Assembly (NCBI GenBank): GCA_950097015.1
Contig: CATNEN010000003.1
Location: 5,875,501-5,939,500, forward strand
DNA: 64,000 nt
Source of the DNA: Macrostomum hystrix
Taxonomy: Eukaryota; Platyhelminthes; Macrostomidae
Reading direction: 5' to 3'
The translations under genes and the position numbers were made by a program. Below the pieces are notes generated by a model. That model was not told the DNA's origin. It was given only the letters and a program-made list of their open reading frames with translations, and did not search any database. How positions within the stretch are numbered: the first letter of the stretch is position 1; each line of letters opens with the position of its first letter. Shown in pieces: positions 13,501 to 23,607 of the stretch.

Positions 13501-16500
13501 GGCTCCGTGTGGACTGTTGGGGTTGGGGCTTCTGATCTCATCATCGCTAGCCAAACAGATACACTCGCAGACACGCGTGAGCCCTGGGGGCGGCTCCCCT
13601 CCCCACTTTAGCCAAGCGCTCACTGTGTGTTTGGACGTCTCCTTAGACTGTCAGGGGGGGCAGTCGCGGGACTAGTCGTGAGCCAGTGAGGACGAGGAGG
13701 AACGAGCGACGCAACGAGCCCGGGAAGAAGGAATGATAGCAGCGGCGTTGATTGATACGACTGCGGGGTGGCGTTAGTCGAGAGACGGAATCAGACGAGA
13801 CTTCTGCAGGCCTTGGAGCAGCAAGTGGCTAGCCTAGCCTCGCATAGAGAAGAGTGTTTAGGAGAGGCAATTGGATTGTTTGCGGCTCTGGCCCCAAAGC
13901 AGCCCAATTAATTAAGAATCTGTGTGCGCCCTGGCCCCAGCTCCCTGTCTCTTTCTCATTTTTCTTTTCTTTTCTTTCTCTTAAGCATAGTCTAGCAGCT
14001 AGAAAGAGTTTGAATTACATTCCGGATCAAAGAGTTCGGAATCAATTTTTCTCTCCCTCAAAAATAAATAAACCACCGATAGTTTGCTATAACCAAGGGT
14101 TAATTTGAATGATGTGTGTGCTCCGTGTTAATTAGATTGTATATAATATGCGATTTACACTGAATCGGATGCAAAAATTCTTCATACTTGCAGAACCAAG
14201 AACTTCAGTAATTTTCCATAACCTTCAGTTCATAAAATGATGAATTACAAAGTATTCGAATTTGTTTCCGTACTAAAATACTGACGGTTGTTTATAAACA
14301 AGAGCTTTTTGACTGACAGACCTGTTACTAAAGTGAAAATCTGTGCAGACTTGATGGAGTTAGTCAAGATGCATTAGGGAATTTCCCAGTGAGTCCACAC
14401 TCTCCCGGTGAGTCCGCTGTTGTTATCAGTACTCAAACGAGTTACCAATTCCTATCTCGTATGCCTCTAATCTTTGGAATGATAAGCTATTATCCCCTCG
14501 GCTAATTCGCATTTCCCTGCCTGTCTGTCCCCCTGTTAGCTCTTGACTCGAGTTAACATCCAGTAAATCTTGAGGCTTATTGCATAATATCATATTTTCC
14601 TATTCAATCTGCTGGTTCTAGCTTCCCGACATGCTTGCACTCAGTTTAATGAACTCTGATTCAAACCGCAGGTGTTTGATAGCACAGAAAGACTGTCAGC
14701 AACCAGTACACTGTACTCGACTGTGCGTCGGGCTCGTAATTCTCGAGTTCAAGAGTTTTACAATCAGGTAAATAAATAGTTCGTTCAAGCTACAATATAC
14801 AAGTGCACACTAAACCATCTGCAAACCTGTCCAACAACGCACAGTGCACATGCACTTTTAAATATTGAGTCGTGACATTATACTCGTCTACTGGCGACTG
14901 TATTTTTTTTAGTTTTTTTTAACGATTACATAGCTTGTACTAGTAGTGAATGAGCTTGGCATTAAGTGTTGCCACTTTTGAAATACATCTGTCGCTTAAA
15001 TTAACAAAGGCATCTAACAATTTTGCTTTGTGAATTGTAAATGATTAACACTAATTAATCGCACTGAAGCACCATCTTGACAATTAATTACGACCAAATT
15101 AGTAAGTTGCATTCCGAATCGAACTGATATGAAAAATACAAATAGGCCATACTGCAAGCTGGGAAATGAGCCACTTTTCTAGGCTTACCAGATTGCTCGA
15201 AACGTTTGATTGCTTCACTAATGCTCTAGCTTGTAGGAGCTACTGCCCATTGTCTAAAAAAGTCTTCAGAAGTGGGTGCTGTCCATTACTACCGGGAATT
15301 CCAGTCCTATACCTGCCTTCTCACCCGTGTTCCTCAACAGCACTCTCCCCCCCTACTCTAAGTTGGAGAGCGAGACTATCCCAGAAGCAAGATCTGGCTT
15401 CTCTGCTTCCATCCGCTCTCTCTCTCTCTTTCTGTTGGAGATGGAACAACTCAATAGACTGGTTAAATATTCATCCGCCAATAGCTACCTCATACCTGTG
15501 GCAATCGTGCGACTCTCTTGGCCTACCTTAGAGAGCCATGGTGTGAGCTGGCCTGCATTGCTTCAGAAGCATATAACCAGCTTTATGCTAAAGCCTAACA
15601 CTAAGGTGGAGCAGTTATGGCAGCAAAATTAGTGAAAAGGCAACATACATCACAACTGACAGTCATTATCTTTCTGTGCATGAGTTCTATTCTGTAAATT
15701 CCCCAACGCTTGAAAAAATGTTTTGTTTAATTTCTATTCCTAAATGTTTTCTTTAGCCAAACAACTCAATTCTGCTCACAATTCCAGATGCACAAACTGT
15801 TGTTGTGCATAAATTGGCATTGTGTTTCTAGTTTTTCTGAGTCCCACACTGAAAAATTCTGAGAGACTTTCATTTTTTTGCTTGTCTAAAATTATTTCAG
15901 TCTTGTGCACATCTAAGCAATTGAATAAGGGATTTTTAGCAAATTATGTACAAATCTTGTGCATACGATCAGATTATACAAGTAGAATTCGCTAACCAAA
16001 AACAATTTTTCTACTAATTTTTTGTTGATATCGATAAAATATTTTACAGCTTTAGCAAATTACCCTCTTTCAGTCGCGAAGTGTGGCCTGCACACCAACC
16101 CTGGTCATTCAGAACCAGGCCCGAGGATCACCGTATACCTATACCACCGCCTCTACTGCACCTTGTCGATCCCGGCGTCACTGTCGTTGCCATGCCAACC
16201 AGCAGCTGCATCTGCTGCCACCGCCACCGTCACCTCTGGAAACTGCCCAACCAGAGCTGATGTTTGAACTGATTCAGCAGCAGCAGGAGGCGCCAGTTTT
16301 TGAAAACCCTGACGGCGATGATGATGAGGCTGTGGGGGGCTGGCAGTTACAAAGGCGCAGCCTTCAGCGTCAGCAACACGGAAATCAGCTTCAAGGTCGG
16401 CTGCAGCAGCGCTGCTGGCAGCATGACAGATCCAGTCTGAGCCAGACCAATCACTTAGCTTTCGGTGGAATGGCATCAAACGAAATGGCAATTGCAGGCA

Positions 16501-19143
16501 CAATGCGGGACATGACCGGCGGGCTGGACAGATACCAACCTGACGACGCTTGCCGTCAGCTGCAGCGTAGGCCGGGCCGAGACAGAGTCGCCAACAGCGG
16601 TGTCGGCGGCCGCCGAAGAAGCTGCTGTTGCCCATTGCTAGTCATGAGTCTCTGCCTCTGTGCCGTTTCGGTCGCCCTACTGACCGTTGGCGCAGTTTTT
16701 CTTGGTCTGCACCTGCGCAGTCAAGCTCACTCCGCATTTTTAGCAGCTGCGCCTGGCGACACGGAAGCTATGGCGACGCCCGCTTTCGCTGAAAGCGCTG
16801 GCGCAGATGCGCCTATTTTAGCGCCCTCGACCGCGCCTTATCGAGACACGACAACCACGGCGCTCCTATCGCCAACTTCTGATCCTGTGGAAGTTGAAGT
16901 TGCTCAAATTCAACGTCAAATTGACCGACGACTCAGCGGTTTGGTTGATAATGGAGTGCCTCCATGTGACGATTTCTACACCCACGCTTGCGGACGCTTT
17001 GGCGCGTTCGCCGACGAGACACTCCACTGGACGCTTCAAACTAGACGATGGCGCCAGACAAATCGACCAGCCGACATCATCGAGTTGTCTTCAGCCCAGG
17101 GCGCCGAGCTGCTGCATCGTCGATTATTAGGAGATCAGGACGACCTCGGCTCCGTCCGATACGAGCAGCTGCAATCAGCAGAAGGTCAGCAGCTGGCTGG
17201 AGCGTTTCGGCGCTGCCGGCGTCGCCTCGATATCGTCAGCGGGATCGGAGGTGGCGACGTGTGCGTGTCGGCTCTCCAGGAGGCAGTGCCTGAGTCTGTA
17301 AAGTCGCTACTAAGGTATCGCAGCTTCAATGCGACTGGAGTTCATATGACAGTCGTGCAGATGTTTTATGCGTGAGTTGTTAATAAATCTCGAATATTTT
17401 TTCGTTTGGAGGTGGACTGCGTGCACTGGAACACCATTTCGTGACAACAGGAGACATTTTTTGCCAATTCCAATGACTTTTAAGTACACAGCCACGCAGA
17501 TAGCTTTCAAAGACGCACTCACACAGGGGTACAAATCTGTCCTGGAATTGATTATGAGGCATACAGTGTGCACCGTCGCAGTTCCTTTTGGGTTGGCCCC
17601 TTAATAGTAGAAAAACTAGTAGAAAAACCACGGGTGATATTTTCCAATGCTCACGTTTTTCTATTTTGTGTATCTCCTAAAATATTCAAATAATCGTCAT
17701 GAGTACCCTGAACTCAGGCTAAAAGTTTCCGCTCTATCCAAGGAAACAACTTTCAGAATCACAAAACATCAGCATCGTCGAGATATTCAACAATTTTCGT
17801 CGGGATCCTCGGGATGTCTGTTGGAAAAAACGAAGAAAAAAAATTTTCTAGACATAATTTTTCTGCTAACAAAATTTCCTAATGTATAAATGTTAACTAT
17901 ATTGTTCTTTTGTGATTAATTAAATTATTGAACTAATATGGACTTGCCATAAATGTTTATACCGAGCAATGTTAGTTGACCTTGTCACCAGGGTCTTCGA
18001 CAAGAATCGCTGAAAATCGAAAAGGGCGGAAAATGTTAAACCAGATGGTGGACTTTCACGAAAAATCGGTCATTCGGTTTGGGAGCTACAGTGAATAGGC
18101 AGTAGATATTTGAAATAGCCCAATGCTCTCTCCCGAGGTGAAAATAGCGCGGTGTTTATACTGTTAAGGGCGTAAATTCTGCAAAAACAATCCAAGAGTT
18201 AAATTAATAATGTCTCTGTGCGGATTCGAGCTCAGGGACCATTTTGCAAGAGTCAGAGGATTTATCGCTCGGCTACTTACCGCACCAACTTTCTTATGTT
18301 GTTATTCATATTTTTTTTTCTTTCCATAGAGCACGGAACGAGTTGCAAAGAAGAGTGCGTGAGACGCACAACATCAGCTCTCACACGAGACTCTCGATGA
18401 CGCGACGACTTGGCCGCATCAACCCGAGGATTGACTCGTCGGGCAATGCTGACCTCAGCGTACTGCGGCACGAGTTCAAGAATCCCAGAGAGCTAAGCAG
18501 TCGCCTTGAGCAGCTGTACCTGCAAATGTCCGACCGCATTGAGCCGCCCTGCCAGCCAGAACCGTGCGCGTCGCCGCGTCGCTCTTTCGTCGCTTGCGTG
18601 TGTCTCACAAACACCAGCGACGTCTGGCTGCCATTCAGCTCAATCAATCCGCCCCTGTTCCACTTGGCCTACTCAGAAGAAATTATATACTCATACCTTG
18701 GTGCTTCCATAGCAGAAGTTCTATACTCAAGCATATCTCCCAAGCATCGAACTGAACTATTTTCGTCAACAAGCGAGCATTTGCTTGCTAAATCCTTTGA
18801 ATGCTTTGCTAAGCAGCTGCCGGGTGATAAGCCGAACACGGTTCTAATCGAAGCGCTGGTTGCTAAGCACGTCTCGTTATCAATCACGTTGGAAATGTTC
18901 CGCAGAAGAATTGGTTTGAGTAGCTTTGCCAGCGGCGGAGTCGAAACCGATGGGCGAATGCGACGGTTCTTCCTGAACTGGGCGCAGACCCAGTGCTCAG
19001 TCGATGCCAAGCGCTCACCTGACAGTCGCCTGCTGCTCAACGCTGTACTCCAACGTCAACCGGACTTCGGTAGGGTCTACAGCTGCCCAGCTAGCTCAAG
19101 GTTTCACTGGTCCCGAACACCCGTGCCCTGCCACTACCCGTAA
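7573..19143 (+). CDS. M13 (neprilysin-like) type II membrane protein, zinc motifs lost
   Basis: Inferred exons 7573-7857, 11812-12222, 16074-17371 and 18330-19143 keep phase and give 936 codons. The first two are a Ser/Ala/Gln-rich cytoplasmic tail; their link to the rest is inference, and ATG 11797 is an alternative start. Exon 3 encodes basic residues, then a membrane segment (LLVMSLCLCAVSVALLTVG, about 420-445) and the M13 opening PCDDFYTHACGRFG. Exon 4 holds the C-terminal M13 core, including FFLNWAQTQCS and FGRVYSCP. M13 enzymes are zinc ectopeptidases that trim peptides outside the cell. Here the HExxH region reads SYLGASIAEVLYSS and the GENIAD region reads LVAKHVSLS, so all three zinc ligands and the catalytic Glu are absent. 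The ectodomain is about 200 residues shorter than usual. An AATAAA lies at 19370. A pseudoenzyme or decaying gene is likely. Confidence 0.65.
8190..8455 (-). repeat. SINE family B, inverted, in M13 intron
   Basis: Reverse complement of SINE B: CGCGCATCT...GGCTGTTCAGTCCAT near the left and the inverted tRNA-like head (TTTGAATCGAACCCCTGACC...CTAAACACTAGGCT) at the right. It is diverged from the 48.9-kb copy. It sits in inferred intron 1 of the M13-like gene. Confidence 0.85.
8456..11554. other. Intron of M13-like gene, little else
   Basis: No gene is recognised. The stretch holds a short (CA)n run at about 10136-10155, an isolated SINE B head at 10903-10972 and several non-family frames, including one of 164 codons at 8857-9351. 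If the M13 gene model is right, all of this is intron. Confidence 0.4.
10903..10972 (+). repeat. SINE B tRNA-like head only
   Basis: GCAGCCTAGTGGTTAGTCGG followed by CTCACGACTCGAAGGTCG and GGGTTTGATTCCCGAC matches only the 5' tRNA-related part of SINE B; the body is missing. Three bases are lost after TTAG relative to the other copies, which would break the D-arm, so I do not call it a tRNA gene. Confidence 0.7.
11555..11785 (+). repeat. SINE family A, internally deleted
   Basis: CTCTCGCACCAAGGTCCCCT joins early to GCAGCCGCGGAGAAAGG, then the family body (AGGCACAGTGAGAGTGTACA, GTGTGTGCC, GCTCAGGAGTCATGGGAATG). It ends just before the acceptor of the inferred second exon of the M13-like gene. 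Confidence 0.75.
12223..16073. other. Intron of M13-like gene
   Basis: Begins with the strong donor GTGAGTAA after AAT at 12222 and ends with the acceptor ACCCTCTTTCAG at 16073. A tRNA-like remnant (CGTCGGGCTCG...CTCGAGTTCAAGAGTT) lies near 14712-14757. Nothing else recognisable was seen. Confidence 0.5.
18166..18292 (-). repeat. SINE A head fragment, inverted
   Basis: Contains inverted AAGGGCGTAAATT and GGATTCGAGCTCAGGGACC, then an inverted tRNA-like arm with CTCGGCTACTTACCGC. It ends about 37 bp before the acceptor of the last exon of the M13-like gene. Confidence 0.65.
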
Positions 19144-19369
19144 ACAGCCGGCTACTAGTACTAGTACTTGAACTAAATCTAAACCTACTGTAAGCAGTAA
19201 CACGTGAATGAATGAAACAATCGGCATCTAGAAGCGCTTCCTTAGTTAGTTCCAAAGTGTAATTAACATAGTTGTAATAGTTGTAGTATAATTTAGTGTT
19301 GCGTCAGATGACAACTTTCGACCAGATATGTGTCATTGCTACTTATTATTTCCCTGATGCTTGTTTTGC

Positions 19370-19375
19370 AATAAA
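19370..19375 (+). terminator. Poly(A) signal of M13-like gene
   Basis: AATAAA about 230 nt after the stop codon at 19141-19143. It supports 19143 as the true 3' end of the coding region. Confidence 0.5.
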
Positions 19376-19809
19376 TTAATAAGTACAAACTTGACCCTAG
19401 CTTGCATGTCAACCCCCGGTTGACTTGCAAGCTGGGAGTGCATTCCTGTTTTTGACAATCATTGGCATGCAAAAAATGATTTTAATTTGCATATTTCGAT
19501 TTCAAGCTTCAGATACTACCTTGCAGTTTTAGCGGCAATGAGAAAAACTAGTGAAAAGTTACGGGTGGAGGATTAGAAGCATAATTGGGGACAATGGTCA
19601 TTAGCAGTGATTTAGCCATTAGCCAAATGGAAATGAATTGTAAATCACTCTATGACTGCTCTGCTTAAGCTTTACCATTTGTTTTCAACTTTCACTAAAA
19701 GCTATTAAGCGAACCTTTTTAGCTGAGAAACTTATCAATGTGTGGCCTAACTGAAAGTGTTTTAGAGGTGAAAGAACGTAGAAGATAGAGCTAGATAGCG
19801 CTGGATCTA

Positions 19810-20966
19810 GACAGGATCTACCTGTTAGACAGACAGGATCTACCCGTTAGACAGGATCTACCTGTTAGACAGGATTTACCTGTTAGACAGACAGGATCTA
19901 CCTGTTAGACAGACAGGATCTACCTGTTAGACAGACAGGATCTACCTGTTAGACAGGATCTACCTGTTAGACAGGATCTATGTTAGACAGGATCTACCTG
20001 TTAAGACAGGATCTACCTGTTAAGACAGGATCTACCTGTTAGACAGACAGGATCTACCTGTTAGACAGACAGGATATACCTGTTAGACAGGATATACCTG
20101 TTAGACAGGATCTACCTGTTAGACAGGATCTACCTGTTAGACAGGATCTACCTGTTAGACAGGATCTACCTGTTAGACAGGATCTACCTGTTAGACAGGA
20201 TCTACCTGTTAGACAGGATCTACCTGTTAGACAGGATCTACCTGTTAGACAGGATCTACCTGTTAGACAGGATCTACCTGTTAGACGGGATATACCTGTT
20301 AGACAGGATCTACCTATTAGACAGGATCTGTTAGACAGGATCTATTAGACAGGATCTACCTGTTAGACGGGATATACCTGTTAGACAGGATCTACCTATT
20401 AGACAGGATCTGTTAGACAGGATCTACCTATTAGACAGGATCTGATAGACAGGATCTGTTAGACAGGATCTAACTATTAGACAGGATCTACCTGTTAGAC
20501 AGGATCTACCTGTTAGACGGGATATACCTGTTATACAGGATCTACCTATTAGACAGGATCTATTAGACAGGATCTATTAGACAGGATCTGTTAGACAGGA
20601 TCTATTAGACAGGATCTATTAGACAGGATCTGTTAGACAGGATCTATTAGACAGGATCTATTAGACAGGATCTGTTAGACAGGATCTGTTAGACAGGATC
20701 TGTTAGACAGGATCTATTAGACAGGATCTATTAGACAGGATCTACCTGTTAGACAGGATCTATTAGACAGGATCTACCTGTTAGACAGGATCTATTAGAC
20801 AGGATCTATTAGACAGGATCTGTTAGACAGGATCTGTTAGACAGGATCTATTAGACAGGATCTACCTGTTAGACAGGATCTATTAGACAGGATCTACCTG
20901 TTAGACAGGATCTATGTTAGACAGGATCTACCTGTTAAGACAGGATCTACATGTTAGACAGCATCA
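19810..20966. repeat. 18-bp minisatellite with short palindrome
   Basis: The base unit is ACCTGTTAGACAGGATCT. Many units are shortened to 14 bp (ATTAGACAGGATCT or GTTAGACAGGATCT) or carry an extra AGAC. Full units contain CCTGTTAGACAGG, a 5-bp inverted repeat around TAG. The left half is mostly full-length units and the right half mostly short variants. Confidence 0.95.
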
Positions 20967-21452
20967 TTTTAGTCAAAAATAATTTCTTGAAAAGCAATTT
21001 TTTAGAAAGAAAATAAATAACAAAGTTTATGAGTAATTGGAAGCCCCACAAATAGATGGATGCTTATAGTCTTCAAATAGTTAGCATATAATTGAATGAT
21101 TCGCGGCGAATTAGTTTTTTAAGGCGCCAACAAGGGCTGATGAGGGGGCTGTCGCACACGCGATGGACCTTGGAACTCATTTATTCAGTAAAGTTAATGG
21201 TTTGAATAGCTAGGAACTGATGAAACTGAATTGTTTGTGGATAGTTGGTCAGACACACTGGCAGACAGAGAGGCGGTGCAGCTGTAGCTGCTAGTAATTC
21301 TCAAAGCTGACAGCCAACAGCATGGCTGACTGCATTGTAGACTAACATAGGTTTTACAGTACTCTGTGCCTTATACCGCCACGGAATTCTCACGACTCAC
21401 AACTTGAAGGTCGGTGGTTCGATTCACAACTCCACTCGAACAATTTGTGTCT

Positions 21453-21460
21453 ATTTAGCA
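21453..21460. repeat. 8-bp target-site duplication, left
   Basis: ATTTAGCA directly before the terminal repeat of the inserted element. The identical octamer is at 22358-22365. Eight-base duplications are typical of hAT transposons. Confidence 0.9.
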
Positions 21461-22357
21461 CAGGGGTAGGCAAACTTATTTGCTGGCGGGCCAAAGAGAG
21501 AACCTAAGAGACGACAGCGGGCCGCATTGACTGTATAAATATGAGATAGGGGAGAGATGAGACACAGGAGAGATTAGACACGGGAGAGATGAGACACAGA
21601 AAGATTATACACGAGAGAGATGAGACACGGGAGAGATGAGACACGGGAGAGATTAGACACGGAAGAGATAAGACACGAGAGCGATGAGACACGGAGAGAT
21701 GAGACACAGGAGAGATGAGACACGGGAGAGATGAGACACGGGAGAGATGAGACACGGGAGAGATTAGACACGGGAGAGATAAGACACGAGAGCGATGAGA
21801 CACGGGAGAGATTAGACACGGGAGAGATGAGACACAGGAGAGATGAGACACGGGAGAGATGAGACACGGGAGAGATGAGACACGGGAGAGATTAGACACG
21901 GGAGAGATAAGACACGAGAGCGATGAGACACGGGAGAGATTAGACACGGGAGAGATGAGACACGGGAGAGATGAGACACGGGAGAGATGAGACACAGGAG
22001 AGATGAGACACGGGAGAGATGAGACACGGGAGAGATGAGACACGGGAGAGATGAGACACGGGAGAGATGAGACACAGGAGAGATGAGACACGGGAGAGAT
22101 TAGACACGGGAGAGATAAGACACGAGAGCGATGAGACACGGGAGAGATTAGACACGGGAGAGATTAGACACGGGAGAGATTAGACACGGGAGAGATAAGA
22201 CACGAGAGCGATGAGACACGGGAGAGATTAGACACGGGAGAGATGAGACACGAGAGAGATGAAACAGGACACTGTAGATGTCAGAAGGGGCAACGGGCCG
22301 GATTTGGGAGCTTCGAGGGCCGCATCTGGCCCGCGGGCCGGAGTTTGCCGACCCCTG
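21461..22357. mobile_element. hAT-type miniature element carrying a minisatellite
   Basis: The ends are near-perfect terminal inverted repeats: CAGGGGTAGGCAAACT at the left and, reverse-complemented, CAGGGGTCGGCAAACT at the right (15 of 16). It is flanked by 8-bp direct repeats ATTTAGCA. Both CAGGGGT-type ends and 8-bp duplications are characteristic of hAT elements. Inside, subterminal sequence rich in GGGCC surrounds a 16-bp minisatellite. No transposase frame is present, so it is non-autonomous. It inserted into a SINE B copy and so is younger than that copy. Confidence 0.92.
21540..22260. repeat. 16-bp minisatellite inside the hAT-type element
   Basis: About 45 copies of GAGACACGGGAGAGAT with point variants (GATTAGACACGGG, GATAAGACACGAG, GAGCGATGAGACAC) arranged in higher-order order. 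Open frames of up to 211 codons on minus are by-products, because a 16-bp unit repeats through all frames without a stop. Confidence 0.95.
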
Positions 22358-22549
22358 ATTTAGCAAGACACTTCAATCTGCATTACTTTAGTTTAGCCAG
22401 CCTTTTAATGGGTACAAGCATTAGTTGGGGTAGTTGTGCGTGGGTGTGGCGCCGCCCCTGTCCATGGACTGAATAGCCGTACACAGTCTTAGTAGCGCTG
22501 CGTGCAAATCTGACCTAATTAGGGACACGTGTAATCAGTTATAATAATG

Positions 22550-23240
22550 GCATCATGTGTATATGCTAGGCATAGAAATGTCGAAAGCTTTACCATTTTT
22601 TGCTGCATAGCCAAGCCTTGGCAAACAATGGCATGCGATCTATTGCTGTGTCCGCTCCGAAGGCAGTTTTAAGCCAGCACTTAAAAAACGGGATCCATTA
22701 GGACGATTTTCAAGGCTTGACTTCGGACAATCGGGGCCATAGCAGGGAGAAACGAAAAATGGGCACCTTTTATTTGCTCTGCTCGTTTCTGAGCTGGAAA
22801 AACTGAAAGTGGGATTCTTCGCAGTGAGAAGGCCATTTCGGATTGATCTCGAAGGAGCTCAAGAACAGTGAGCTGTCTTTCAGGAAGTAGAATGGTCCAT
22901 TTGTGTCGCAGTTAAAGGACAAGAGAAAGACACAAGGCAAACAACTATTTTTAACTCACTGGCAGTTCGACTCAGGATTTGCCCCAAAAAACGTGCAATT
23001 TCATCGATAAGCGTTGATCGCTACTGACAGTACGATACAGATGTTATATGAAAACTTTCCGAAAAAAATGAAAACAGCAATGGCTATGAATCAAGCATAG
23101 CCAACTCTAATATATTTTCGGGAGTTCAAAAATCAATCGATAATTAATATTGGATACAATTTTAGATTCTCGCGTGCATTTCTCAGGTTGATGCGAAATA
23201 TTTTCAGGAGGCATTGAGATAGGAGACACTAGTGATTAGT
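22550..23240. other. No gene recognised
   Basis: Intergenic sequence between the split SINE and the 3' side of the TSP1 gene. No feature recognised. Confidence 0.4.
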
Positions 23241-23282
23241 GGCGCATCTGAAGGTACAGCTGTTCAGTCCATGGACCATATG
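23241..23282 (-). repeat. SINE B short fragment, inverted
   Basis: GGCGCATCTGAAGG followed by CAGCTGTTCAGTCCATGGAC matches the inverted 3' body of SINE B over about 40 bp. Confidence 0.55.
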
Positions 23283-23497
23283 AATCACATACTAACATAT
23301 AAACACTCCAATGGTCACAATGTTCTCACAATGGTCTCACAATGGTCTCACTAAAGCTCACTAAAGTCGCCCTGTTTTTTTATTTGTCCACGAATCGACA
23401 GTCTCGCGACTCACTTACTACGACAGAGTAGTTAGAATCGACATTGGAATAGAAAATTATTGATTACTAATATTACTAATATTACCAATATTAACGA

Positions 23498-23503
23498 TTT
23501 ATT
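23498..23503 (-). terminator. Poly(A) signal of TSP1 gene
   Basis: AATAAA on the minus strand about 105 nt past the stop codon at 23608. Confidence 0.45.
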
Positions 23504-23607
23504 AAAAATTTAGAAAAACTAATTCGACAAGCCGTGATAATCATACTGAGAAACTGCTCTGTTATCGATAAATTCTTTAAAGAATCTTTAATATTGTATC
23601 CAGAATT

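Larger units (their letters stand above)
21380..22549 (+). repeat. SINE family B split by a hAT-type element
   Basis: The tRNA-like head and start of the body (GACTTGAAGG-type, GGTTCGATTC, CAATTTGTGTCTATTTAGCA) stop at 21460. The body resumes at 22358 with ATTTAGCAAGACACTTCAAT and continues through GGGTGTGGCG and GTCCATGGACTGAATAGC. The two halves rejoin cleanly once the insert is removed. Confidence 0.9.

Noticed and set aside
15166-15632. Overlapping plus frames of about 120 codons
   Set aside because: They lie in an intron of the M13-like gene, two frames are open together, and no family match was seen.
19810-20966. CRISPR array
   Set aside because: Units are contiguous with no unique spacers, and the genome is eukaryotic.
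21504-22366. Minus-strand open frames encoding a SHLSRVSSLPCLISPV repeat protein
   Set aside because: They arise from the 16-bp tandem array inside a transposable element; several frames are open at once and there are no splice or start signals.
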